Shown here one piece after another: positions 1 to 4,676 of a stretch of DNA of 5,893 bases. The stretch is taken from positions 1 to 5,893 of the forward strand of contig JAFGNQ010000270.1 of assembly GCA_016926925.1 (NCBI GenBank), given 5' to 3'. The stretch's first letter is position 1, and the number at the start of each line of letters is the position of its first letter. The position numbers were made by a program, and so were the translations under genes. Under the pieces are notes generated by a model. The model did not search any database and had not been told where the DNA came from. It was given only the letters and a program-made list of their open reading frames with translations. The DNA comes from Candidatus Aminicenantota bacterium. GTDB taxonomy: Bacteria > Acidobacteriota > Aminicenantia > Aminicenantales > Aminicenantaceae.

Positions 1-398
1 GATTTCCACACACCATCGCCAACAGAAACGTTGGAACGTATAGAACTCTCTCCCGTACCGGCATAGATTACTTCGGGATCCGAAGGAGCTACGGCCAGGG
101 CACCGATCGCGTGTACGGGTTTGTCGTCAAAGATCGGCTTCCAGTCAAGCCCTCCATTCTCGGTTTTCCAGATTCCTCCCGAAGCTGCACCTACATAATA
201 GGTCAGTGGATCAGCCGGAATGCCTGCTGCAGATATAATCCGGTTGCCGACAGGGCCTATATATCTAAATTTTAATGGCTCTAATTGTTGTTTGTTGACC
301 TCTTGTGCCTGAAGCTGAGAAGCATTCACAGCAGAAAAGGCCATCAGGATTGTCATCGCGAATAGGATGACTGCGGTTTGTTTAATTGCAATTTTCAT
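1..398 (-). CDS. Exported BNR/sortilin-like beta-propeller protein, N-terminal part (partial)
   Basis: The first 132 residues of a gene that runs off the left edge. Residues 1-25 form a signal peptide: basic start MKIAIK, hydrophobic core AVILFAMTILMAF, likely signal peptidase I cut after VNA. The mature part shows propeller-blade signatures typical of BNR/VPS10-like repeats: FRYIGPVGNRI (44-54), YYVGAASGGIWKTENGG (67-83) and APSDPEVIYAGTGES (104-118), followed by VGDGVWK. Proteins with this N-terminus are usually large (often near 1000 residues), exported and annotated as glycosyl hydrolase-like or WD40/YVTN/BNR-repeat proteins; few have a known substrate, so I assign none. The ATG start is supported by GGGAGG (411-406) seven bases upstream. 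No stop interrupts the visible frame. It is unrelated to the TA genes and probably marks the edge of the accessory region. The fold class is well supported; the function is not. Confidence 0.88.
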   Translation of the reverse strand, partial: MKIAIKQTAVILFAMTILMAFSAVNASQLQAQEVNKQQLEPLKFRYIGPVGNRIISAAGIPADPLTYYVGAASGGIWKTENGGLDWKPIFDDKPVHAIGALAVAPSDPEVIYAGTGESSIRSNVSVGDGVWK

Positions 399-435
399 TT
401 TTTATCCTCCCTTCACTAGTCTAAGAACAATTTAC

Positions 436-458
436 TTTGAATTCCCAACGAATTCAAA
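436..458. repeat. Perfect inverted repeat, 9-bp arms, in the BNR-gene leader
   Basis: The arms TTTGAATTC (436-444) and GAATTCAAA (450-458) are exact reverse complements around the 5-base centre CCAAC. The dyad sits just downstream of the candidate -10 box and spans the predicted transcription start of the minus-strand gene. It could therefore be a repressor operator, or a hairpin near the 5' end of the mRNA. No U-tract follows on either strand, so a terminator is unlikely. Confidence 0.6.
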
Positions 459-486
459 AAATATAATAAATAATTCTCCGCGTCAA
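458..486 (-). promoter_or_regulatory. Candidate promoter for the BNR-repeat gene
   Basis: On the minus strand a -35 box TTGACG (486-481) is followed after 17 bases by TATTTT (463-458). TATATT (465-460) is an alternative -10 at a shorter 15-base spacing. The predicted transcription start is near 451, leaving a leader of about 50 bases with the GGGAGG ribosome site. The region is AT-rich, so the exact -10 is uncertain. Confidence 0.4.
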
Positions 487-514
487 GAAAACGAACGCCA
501 GAAAGCGAATCCAC

Positions 515-709
515 TTGTCGAGCGCCATCTCTTCGAGACCTTTCTTTTCATTTGATGACAAGTATGATTACAGATACTCTCGGCTGATTTTTGTTTACGG
601 AAGATTGTTGAAAGAAGGGTGGTTAAACATCAATGAGCTGGAAGGCTTGGATGATGACAAAATGACGAAAATTAAATATGTTGCAGAATCTCTAAAATCT
701 AAAATATGA
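515..709 (+). CDS. Small hypothetical protein, possibly a truncated gene
   Basis: A 64-residue reading frame, family not recognised. From about residue 14 onward it looks like real protein: acidic/aromatic FDDKYDYRYSRLIF, then LLKEGWLNINELEGL, then a charged helix DDDKMTKIKYVAESLKSKI. This suggests a compact, mostly helical cytoplasmic domain. The first 13 residues are low quality. The only near-cognate start is a TTG at 515 with no clear Shine-Dalgarno site, and there is no in-frame ATG before the protein-like part. The frame stays open upstream only to about 470. It may be a small gene using a rare start, or more likely the 3' piece of a gene whose 5' end was lost at a junction near 490-550. 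No promoter is visible. Confidence 0.4.
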   Translation: MSSAISSRPFFSFDDKYDYRYSRLIFVYGRLLKEGWLNINELEGLDDDKMTKIKYVAESLKSKI

Positions 710-809
710 CTTGGAATTTTTGTCTTGCGTATATATGTAAGTGAGAATTACAGCACAATGCCTTCGTTTATTAAAGAGACAGATACGATGAAGTGGGAAT
801 CAAGGAGTC

Positions 810-838
810 TTGACAATGCATTCATCAATGTATATCAT
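810..838 (+). promoter_or_regulatory. Sigma70-type promoter of the antitoxin-mazF operon
   Basis: A perfect -35 TTGACA (810-815) and a -10 TATCAT (833-838) are separated by the optimal 17 bases. The predicted start is near 845, about 40 bases before the antitoxin ATG. The leader ends in AGGAG (874-878), six bases before that ATG. Repeated operator-like motifs overlap the promoter. Confidence 0.72.
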
Positions 839-862
839 TTATGTATATCTAATGCATACATC
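816..862. promoter_or_regulatory. Four spaced operator-like repeats over the mazF-operon promoter
   Basis: Four related units occur in direct orientation: ATGCATTCATC (816), ATGTATATC (828), ATGTATATC (841) and ATGCATACATC (852). They are 11-13 bases apart, roughly one helical turn, and cover the promoter spacer, the -10 box and the predicted start. The outer pair extends to a 13/15 match: AATGCATTCATCAAT (815-829) and AATGCATACATCGAT (851-865). ATGTAT (841) also pairs with ATACAT (856) as an inverted repeat. Ribbon-helix-helix repressors bind tandem short sites on one face of the helix, so this fits autorepression by the first gene of the operon. Binding is inferred. Confidence 0.55.
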
Positions 863-884
863 GATACGTGTTTAGGAGACGACT

Positions 885-1133
885 ATGAAAGTGAATAACA
901 GTATAAGGAAAAATATCATTTTCCCCATCGACCTTATTTCCCGGTTTGAGAAAGAAAATCAAATCTTAGGGGTAGATTTTAGCAGCTTCGTGCGAGACGC
1001 AATTGACGAGAAGTTGAAACGAATAGAAAAAGAAAAACTCGAGAATGAATTGAAAAAGGGCTATCTGGCTAATGTAGACCTCGACCGGGCAACCTGTGAA
1101 GACTTTAAATTCGTTGATAGTGAAAACATCTGA
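885..1133 (+). CDS. Ribbon-helix-helix (CopG/MazE-like) antitoxin
   Basis: An 82-residue predicted antitoxin and autorepressor paired with the MazF toxin that follows. Residues 5-46 fit a ribbon-helix-helix fold: an N-terminal strand NSIRKNIIFPI that would insert into the DNA major groove, helix 1 DLISRFEKENQILG, then DFSSFVRDAIDEKLK as helix 2. The C-terminal tail is charged (KLENELKKGYLANVDLD, then an acidic end). It resembles the flexible tails of EndoAI/MazE-type antitoxins, which wrap around the toxin and block its RNA site. The ATG has a good AGGAG six bases upstream. The gene overlaps the toxin by one base (TGATG), which implies translational coupling. The RHH assignment is firm in context; the subfamily name is not, so no symbol is given. 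Confidence 0.85.
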   Translation: MKVNNSIRKNIIFPIDLISRFEKENQILGVDFSSFVRDAIDEKLKRIEKEKLENELKKGYLANVDLDRATCEDFKFVDSENI

Positions 1134-1489
1134 TGAGAATGAAACACAAAAGGGGCGATATTGTTTTGGTTGATTTGGAACCCGTTATGGGATCAGAACA
1201 GGGAAAAATAAGACCATGTATTATTGTTCAGAATGATATTGCAAATAAATTTTCTCCTGTAACAAACATCATACCGGTCACTGATGCGAAAAACGTAAGA
1301 AAATGGTATCCGTGTTTGGTAAATTTGGAAAAAAGGGAATCGGGATTGGAAAAAGACAGCGTCGCCCAATGCAATCAGATAAGAACAATCGATGCTGAGC
1401 GCAGAATCATTAAACAAATAGGAAACATCAGCGGACAGAGAATGAAAGAGATAGATCAAGCCCTGAAAATTCAACTCGCATTGGAATAA
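1133..1489 (+). CDS. mazF: MazF/PemK-family endoribonuclease toxin
   Basis: A 118-residue cytoplasmic toxin of the MazF/PemK family, which cleaves single-stranded RNA at short sequence motifs and stops translation. Family signatures are in order and complete: RGDIVLVDLEP (7-17), the loop GSEQGKIRPCIIVQND (20-35) carrying the conserved Arg-Pro, NIIPVT (45-50) with the conserved Thr of the active site, and SVAQCNQIRTID (76-87) near the dimer core. Length matches intact family members. The start overlaps the antitoxin stop by one base. A second in-frame ATG at 1139 (MKHKRGDIV) is equally plausible by homology, and neither has a strong Shine-Dalgarno site, so translation probably depends on termination of the antitoxin. 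The cleavage motif cannot be read from sequence. Confidence 0.93.
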   Translation: MRMKHKRGDIVLVDLEPVMGSEQGKIRPCIIVQNDIANKFSPVTNIIPVTDAKNVRKWYPCLVNLEKRESGLEKDSVAQCNQIRTIDAERRIIKQIGNISGQRMKEIDQALKIQLALE

Positions 1490-1522
1490 TTGTCAATTTC
1501 TCAAGGCCCAACGAAGCAGCCT

Positions 1523-1684
1523 TTAGCACTTCACCGTATAGAAAGCATTGACTCTTCCAAACAATCTGTCAATCTTGGGGGCCCAGCTGTCATCACTCCA
1601 GGCTCTTTCGTCACCAAAGTTATGATTCCAACCCCATCCCTTTTGCCAAATACCCATTCTCATACTCCAGATGTCAGATATCAT
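1523..1684 (-). pseudogene. Trp/Gly-rich gene remnant (53 codons)
   Basis: A minus-strand reading frame starting with ATG at 1684 and ending TAA at 1525-1523. It encodes MISDIWSMRMGIWQKGWGWN followed by HNFGDERAWSDDSWAPKIDR and LFGRVNAFYTVKC. Six tryptophans, alternating aromatic and polar residues and a clean C-terminal end look like coding sequence. The opposite-strand frame over the same bases reads as Pro/Ser/Thr-rich shadow. There is no ribosome site before the ATG, and the frame is closed just upstream by a stop near the relE end. I read it as the 3' tail of a gene of unknown family whose 5' part was replaced when the relE-phd module arrived. A small intact gene is possible but less likely. 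Confidence 0.35.
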
Positions 1685-1697
1685 CGATAAATGAATA

Positions 1698-1985
1698 CTA
1701 TTGCAGCTTCAGCCTTTTGATGATTCGATGAAGATCTCTGCGATCGACCACACGCATTACAAGGACAGTATTTTCTTCCACCCTGTAGAGAACTCTGTAA
1801 TCTCCTGAACGAAGTCTGTATAGGGGGATTTTGAATCCATTGAGTTTTTTGATATCGGGACCGGCTGCAAAAGGATTGGAAGAAAGTTTTTTAATTATAT
1901 CGATAACATTCTGACGCCGGGCTTCAGGGATACAATCCAGATCCGCTGCGGCTGAATGGGTGAGCTGGAGGATGAACTTTTTCAA
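1698..1985 (-). CDS. relE: RelE/ParE-superfamily toxin
   Basis: A 95-residue toxin of the RelE/ParE fold, second gene of an antitoxin-toxin operon. Visible features: an N-terminal strand KFILQLTHSAAADLD, a helical hairpin ARRQNVIDIIKKLSSNP (22-38), then the core sheet IPLYRLRSGDYRVLYRVEEN (53-72) and VLVMRVVDRRDLHRII (74-89). Typical members cut mRNA on the ribosome. RelE proteins usually have a Tyr in the C-terminal HRxxxY motif, but here the sequence is DRRDLHR, with His-86 at or near that position. Activity as a ribosome-dependent RNase is therefore likely but not certain. The start is TTG (1985-1983), overlapping the antitoxin stop by four bases (TTGA). No in-frame ATG lies nearby, so expression is probably translationally coupled. 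Confidence 0.88.
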   Translation of the reverse strand: MKKFILQLTHSAAADLDCIPEARRQNVIDIIKKLSSNPFAAGPDIKKLNGFKIPLYRLRSGDYRVLYRVEENTVLVMRVVDRRDLHRIIKRLKLQ

Positions 1986-2245
1986 TTCTTCTTTTCTGAG
2001 CGGGATAAATAGTCATCTAGAGACATGACTCTTCCCTTTTTGATGTCTTCTTCTGCCTGCTTAATTTTCATACGTATTGAAGGGCTATGCTCGATGATAA
2101 AATCTTCCAGGTCTTCTTCGGTGAGAGGAAGCATAGAGGCGGCGGGTTTTCCTCTGTAGGTGATGATTAGAGGATTCCCTTTCATCACCTCAGCCAGAAG
2201 TTTATTTGTCTTATTCTTTAAGTCAACCGTATTGGCCACTTTCAT
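1982..2245 (-). CDS. Phd/YefM-family antitoxin
   Basis: An 87-residue antitoxin and DNA-binding autorepressor for the RelE-type toxin downstream. The N-terminal half has the Phd/YefM pattern: VDLKNKTNKLLAEVMKGNPL (7-26), the hallmark ITYRGKPAASMLP (28-40) in which the Gly-Lys-Pro turn is conserved, then acidic TEEDLEDFI (42-50). The C-terminal third (KIKQAEEDIKKGRVMSLDDY, 60-79) is the usual toxin-binding tail, ending in the common SLDDYL-like motif. The ATG is supported by AGGAG (2258-2254) eight bases upstream. The gene is transcribed from a near-consensus promoter that carries a perfect palindrome. Its stop overlaps the toxin start. The family call is firm; Phd versus YefM naming is arbitrary. 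Confidence 0.9.
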   Translation of the reverse strand: MKVANTVDLKNKTNKLLAEVMKGNPLIITYRGKPAASMLPLTEEDLEDFIIEHSPSIRMKIKQAEEDIKKGRVMSLDDYLSRSEKKN

Positions 2246-2262
2246 GATTTCTTCTCCTACAT

Positions 2263-2278
2263 GGCTATTATAATAGCC
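2263..2278. promoter_or_regulatory. Perfect 16-bp palindromic operator on the phd-relE -10 box
   Basis: GGCTATTA and TAATAGCC are exact reverse complements with no spacer, and the -10 box TATAAT sits inside the palindrome. Phd/YefM dimers are known to bind palindromes at their own promoters, so occupancy here would block RNA polymerase directly. The palindrome is seen directly; binding by the neighbouring antitoxin is inferred. Confidence 0.65.
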
Positions 2279-2294
2279 TTTTCTGAAGTGTCAA
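2267..2294 (-). promoter_or_regulatory. Sigma70-type promoter of the phd-relE operon
   Basis: On the minus strand a perfect TTGACA (2294-2289) and a perfect TATAAT (2272-2267) are separated by 16 bases. The predicted start near 2260 gives a very short leader that holds little more than the AGGAG ribosome site. The -10 box lies inside a 16-bp palindrome. Confidence 0.75.
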
Positions 2295-2424
2295 GCCATT
2301 TTCGACATCCGTTCCTTAAATATCGAGAGAAGGGGAGGCCTGTCTGAGTGCCAGGAGACCGGAGAATCAGAAGGAACAATTGAAACTCTTGAATTCAATC
2401 ACAAATTGGACTATCTTTTTTTAC

Positions 2425-3927
2425 ATGACCAAAAAACCAGGAAGAAATGATCCTTGTCCCTGCGGAAGCGGGAAGAAGTACAAAAAATGCTGCGGTCTCG
2501 GCCAGTCTCAGGGGGGCTATGTCCAAGCACCGGAATCCTGGATTCCTCCCTCTGAACGAACAGGTACGATCTGGGACGACTACATGGATGTCATCCCGAT
2601 TATCGCGGTATACGCGAAGAAAATCATGGATTTTGACGAAGACGGCCGGGAATTCAAAAAAGTCGTTTCTGCTTTCGAAAAACGGTTCCGGCCTGGCGAG
2701 GATGACGGGGTAATGGACAGCGTTTTTATGAGCTGGATGTACTTCGACCTCCGTTTCGGGAAAAGCCTCGAAACAGTAGCTGAAAGATTTCTTGCGGATT
2801 CGATGGCCTCAGAACTCATGGAGCCAGGACCTACCTTCATCCGGCATCTCAGCGAAAGCTATCTTACCTTTTTTGAGATCATTTCCTATTCGCCAGAGGC
2901 AGACACCGTCACTGTCGAAGAGTTAAGAACAGGCCGTCGCTTCGAAGTCTTTCATGCGCGGCTGCTTTTAGATATTGAACCTGGGCCTGGTGAGATTTGG
3001 TATGCGCGCAGAGTAGGCACGCCGAACAGATCTATTTTTTTTACGACTCCCTATATCTTCGAACCGGAATCACGTGCAAGCTTCAAGCGCGCCGTCCGAA
3101 TTCAAGAAAGGGATTTCAGCCTGGGACCCAGGGCAAAGATTTTTCCTCCCGACCGCTATTTTGCCGAGTCTCAGAAAGAAACGGCACCCTTCTGGATAGA
3201 GTATATTTTAAGGGGAAGGCATCCAAGTATTTTCCAAGCGGAGGAAGAGGAAGTAGATTTCGACGTGAAAGATGAGCATTACCCCATCCTTGTCACAACA
3301 GACGGCGAGGAGTTCGTGCTTACGGAAATCCGCTTTCGCATCAAGGATGAGGCTGGCCTGCGGAAACGGCTTTCTAAGCTTCGGAGCTTTGAATACGATG
3401 AGAGGGAAGACTCCTGGATCTGGCATAAAGCAAAGAGCCGGAAGTCCCCCGACAAGCCCAGAACCGTTCTCGGACATTTCCGCATTGAAGGCAGTAGCCT
3501 CGTCGCCGAAACAAACTCACGGGAGAGAGCTTCCCGGCTGAGATCCAAACTCAAAGGACATCTGGGCAATCTCATTGCCTATGAAAAAACACTCTATCAG
3601 GATCCGTATGACTTTCCGGAGCTTTCCCCCGATGAAATCGAAGCCCGGAATAAAAGATCAGAAGAATTGAACGCTATCCCTGAGGTCCGGGAAGCGATAA
3701 AAAAACAACTGGAGCACCATTACTTCAATGAATGGCCAAATACAAAACTTCCAGCCCTTGGCGGCCTGACACCCCTTCAAGCGGTCAAGAGGAAGAATGA
3801 AAGGTTCAAAGTAGTGGCTCTCCTCGAAGATTTCGAACGGTTTCAAAACTCACCCGCTAAAAATATGCCGAAAATCAACCTCGACAAACTCCGCCGTCTT
3901 CTCGGCCTCCCACCCAAGACAAGCTAG
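2425..3927 (+). CDS. Large SEC-C zinc-motif protein of unknown function
   Basis: A 500-residue protein opening with [20 protein letters not shown], a textbook SEC-C zinc motif (Cys 11, 13, 22, 23) like that at the SecA C-terminus. The middle (about 55-265) contains a small beta region, [20 protein letters not shown] and then [18 protein letters not shown], seen in other long SEC-C proteins. Residues about 345-390 hold [20 protein letters not shown]. The C-terminal part has [18 protein letters not shown] (437-454) and [11 protein letters not shown], resembling the toxin-binding C-terminal domain of Xre/MbcA/ParS antitoxins (DUF2384). No membrane segment or catalytic motif is evident. I chose the ATG at 2425 because homologues usually begin just before the zinc motif; it lacks a ribosome site. 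A TTG at 2380, four bases after AAGGA, would add 15 hydrophobic residues and cannot be excluded. The gene is GC-richer than its neighbours and its 3' end abuts the truncated hicA. Confidence 0.85.
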   Translation: MTKKPGRNDPCPCGSGKKYKKCCGLGQSQGGYVQAPESWIPPSERTGTIWDDYMDVIPIIAVYAKKIMDFDEDGREFKKVVSAFEKRFRPGEDDGVMDSVFMSWMYFDLRFGKSLETVAERFLADSMASELMEPGPTFIRHLSESYLTFFEIISYSPEADTVTVEELRTGRRFEVFHARLLLDIEPGPGEIWYARRVGTPNRSIFFTTPYIFEPESRASFKRAVRIQERDFSLGPRAKIFPPDRYFAESQKETAPFWIEYILRGRHPSIFQAEEEEVDFDVKDEHYPILVTTDGEEFVLTEIRFRIKDEAGLRKRLSKLRSFEYDEREDSWIWHKAKSRKSPDKPRTVLGHFRIEGSSLVAETNSRERASRLRSKLKGHLGNLIAYEKTLYQDPYDFPELSPDEIEARNKRSEELNAIPEVREAIKKQLEHHYFNEWPNTKLPALGGLTPLQAVKRKNERFKVVALLEDFERFQNSPAKNMPKINLDKLRRLLGLPPKTS

Positions 3928-3937
3928 CGCTGACAGA

Positions 3938-4012
3938 ACGGAAAACTATCCAACCATCCCTTTGAATCTCCTGAATAACTCGGTCATAATTGAGGCTGGG
4001 AACTTTTGTCAT
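3938..4012 (-). pseudogene. hicA: Truncated hicA toxin remnant (about 25 codons)
   Basis: From the ATG at 4012 the minus strand reads MTKVPSLNYDRVIQEIQRDG then WIVFR. This matches the N-terminus of HicA mRNA interferases, which begin with a K-P-S-L segment followed by a first helix and a GW-V-V-R strand. The conserved continuation, where the catalytic GSH motif (His) should be, is absent. The frame instead runs as unrelated sequence antisense to the SEC-C 3' end until a stop at 3877-3875. The start overlaps the hicB stop by four bases (ATGA), the normal hicBA arrangement. Without the catalytic His the product cannot be an active HicA. The breakpoint lies near 3938, within about 11 bases of the SEC-C stop codon. 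Confidence 0.75.
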
Positions 4013-4216
4013 AGAGATATTTCGACAATTTCAGAATCAGCAGAAAAATTCAAATCAGCCCCGGCTGGTTCCATATACAAAAGAATAGCCTCTTTTATAT
4101 TTTTTAGCACTTCCTTTCCTGGTATTGCCTGCACTGACACACCCAGGCAAAGCGGGGACTATGACGGTATATCCTCCCTCCGCACTGGGCTCCAGCACGA
4201 TCTTCAGTTTCATCAT
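4009..4216 (-). pseudogene. hicB: hicB antitoxin, frameshifted
   Basis: The HicB antitoxin normally neutralises HicA. The first frame gives MMKLKIVLEPSAEGGYTVIV then PALPGCVSAGNTRK, the standard HicB beta-fold start with the GG-YTV and P-LPGC-S-G-T signature. After that the frame derails to GSAKKYKRG and stops early at 4055. Skipping one base restores the family sequence EVLKNIKEAILLYMEP followed by AGADLNFSADSEIVEISL and a TGA at 4011-4009. The whole span is 208 bases, one more than a multiple of three, consistent with a single inserted base, most simply one G at 4113-4114 in AGGAAAGGAAG. The start is supported by GGAGG (4227-4223), six bases upstream of the ATG. A sequencing or assembly error is an alternative, but the adjacent truncated hicA argues for real decay. 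Confidence 0.8.
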
Positions 4217-4330
4217 TTTCTCCCTCCTCATTACATAGAAGGACACAAAAAAATTAAATTTATTCTCATAAAATATTTTTGCAGCGAGATCTCATCGTTG
4301 ATCAACTCTTAAAAGCTTGTCTTGTTCTCT

Positions 4331-4370
4331 TTATGGGAACTTATGTCTTGACATTTAGTTGGGAACTAAT
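4331..4370. promoter_or_regulatory. Operator-like repeats at the higBA promoter
   Basis: The promoter spacer holds an inverted repeat, TTAGTT (4355-4360) and AACTAA (4364-4369), around GGG. Part of it recurs 26 bases upstream: TGGGAACTTAT (4334-4344) versus TGGGAACTAAT (4360-4370), a 10/11 match. HigA proteins repress their own promoters through dyad sites, so these are candidate HigA operators. A separate perfect 10-bp palindrome, GTTGATCAAC, lies at 4297-4306 between the divergent hicB and higB. Confidence 0.5.
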
Positions 4371-4376
4371 TATATT
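4348..4376 (+). promoter_or_regulatory. Sigma70-type promoter of higBA, placing the start at the higB GTG
   Basis: A perfect TTGACA (4348-4353) and a TATATT (4371-4376) are separated by 17 bases. A start seven bases after the -10 box would fall at about 4383, the first base of the GTG that homology marks as the HigB start. The mRNA would then be leaderless. No Shine-Dalgarno site precedes that GTG. Confidence 0.65.
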
Positions 4377-4382
4377 ATAGGC

Positions 4383-4676
4383 GTGCATGTTATTTCTGTT
4401 AAAACGCTGCGTGATTATTATTCGAAAAACAGAGAAACGGAAAATCCGCTAAAAACCTGGTACCACGAAGTAAAGAGAGCGGACTGGAAAAATCCCCAGG
4501 ATGTTAAAGCAAAATACAAAACAGCAAGCATAATAGGCGGGAATAGGATCGTGTTCAATATCAAAGGACATCAATACAGGCTTGTGACTAAAATAAACTA
4601 CAAAATGAAAGTAGTATACATAAGATTCATCGGCACTCATAAGGAGTACGACAAAATAAATGCGGAGAAAATATGA
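4383..4676 (+). CDS. higB: HigB-type mRNA interferase toxin (RelE superfamily)
   Basis: A 97-residue HigB toxin, expected to cut translated mRNA on the ribosome. Motifs in order: MHVISVKTLRDYYSK (1-15), PLKTWYHEVKRADWKNPQDV (22-41), ASIIGGNRIVFNIKGHQYRL (48-67) and VVYIRFIGTHKEYDKI (77-92), all characteristic of this HigB subgroup, with the C-terminal His-x-x-Tyr pair intact. The toxin precedes the antitoxin, the reversed order usual for higBA. The GTG at 4383 is chosen because homologues start MHVIS. A longer frame from TTG at 4359 would begin inside the promoter spacer and add non-homologous residues. The predicted transcript begins at or within a base or two of the GTG, with no ribosome site, so translation may be leaderless and weak. 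The stop overlaps the next gene by four bases (ATGA). Confidence 0.93.
   Translation: MHVISVKTLRDYYSKNRETENPLKTWYHEVKRADWKNPQDVKAKYKTASIIGGNRIVFNIKGHQYRLVTKINYKMKVVYIRFIGTHKEYDKINAEKI

Noticed and set aside
367..555. Plus-strand ORF of 62 codons over the start of the BNR gene
   Set aside because: It is antisense to the signal peptide and promoter of the BNR gene, has no ribosome site, and its sequence shows no family features.
1500..1530. Possible integron attC site around GCCCAAC (1506-1512)
   Set aside because: The core fits RYYYAAC, but no matching GTTRRRY partner or folded attC-like dyad lies within a plausible distance on either strand.
1490..1690. Plus-strand ORF of 66 codons after mazF
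   Set aside because: It starts at TTG with no ribosome site and reads as Pro/Ser/Thr-rich sequence, as expected of the shadow of the minus-strand Trp-rich frame.
2380..2424. Longer SEC-C protein starting at TTG 2380
   Set aside because: AAGGA lies upstream, but only four bases away, and the added 15 residues are hydrophobic and unlike the usual SEC-C N-terminus. Kept as an alternative only.
3875..3937. Continuation of the hicA frame to the stop at 3877-3875
   Set aside because: These codons are antisense to the SEC-C 3' end and show none of the HicA core, so they are read-through past the breakpoint.
4098..4120. Programmed frameshift in hicB at the A-run GCTAAAAAATAT (minus strand)
   Set aside because: Slippage there would give RKGSAKNIKEAI, whereas a shift upstream gives RKEVLKNIKEAI, which fits the HicB family better. 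With hicA already truncated, simple mutational decay is more likely.
3962..4312. Plus-strand ORF of 116 codons between SEC-C and higB
   Set aside because: It is antisense to the hicBA remnants; the minus strand carries clear HicB and HicA family signatures over the same bases.
4359..4382. Longer HigB start at TTG 4359
   Set aside because: This start lies between the -35 and -10 boxes and upstream of the predicted transcript. The extra eight residues do not match the family, whose members begin MHVIS.
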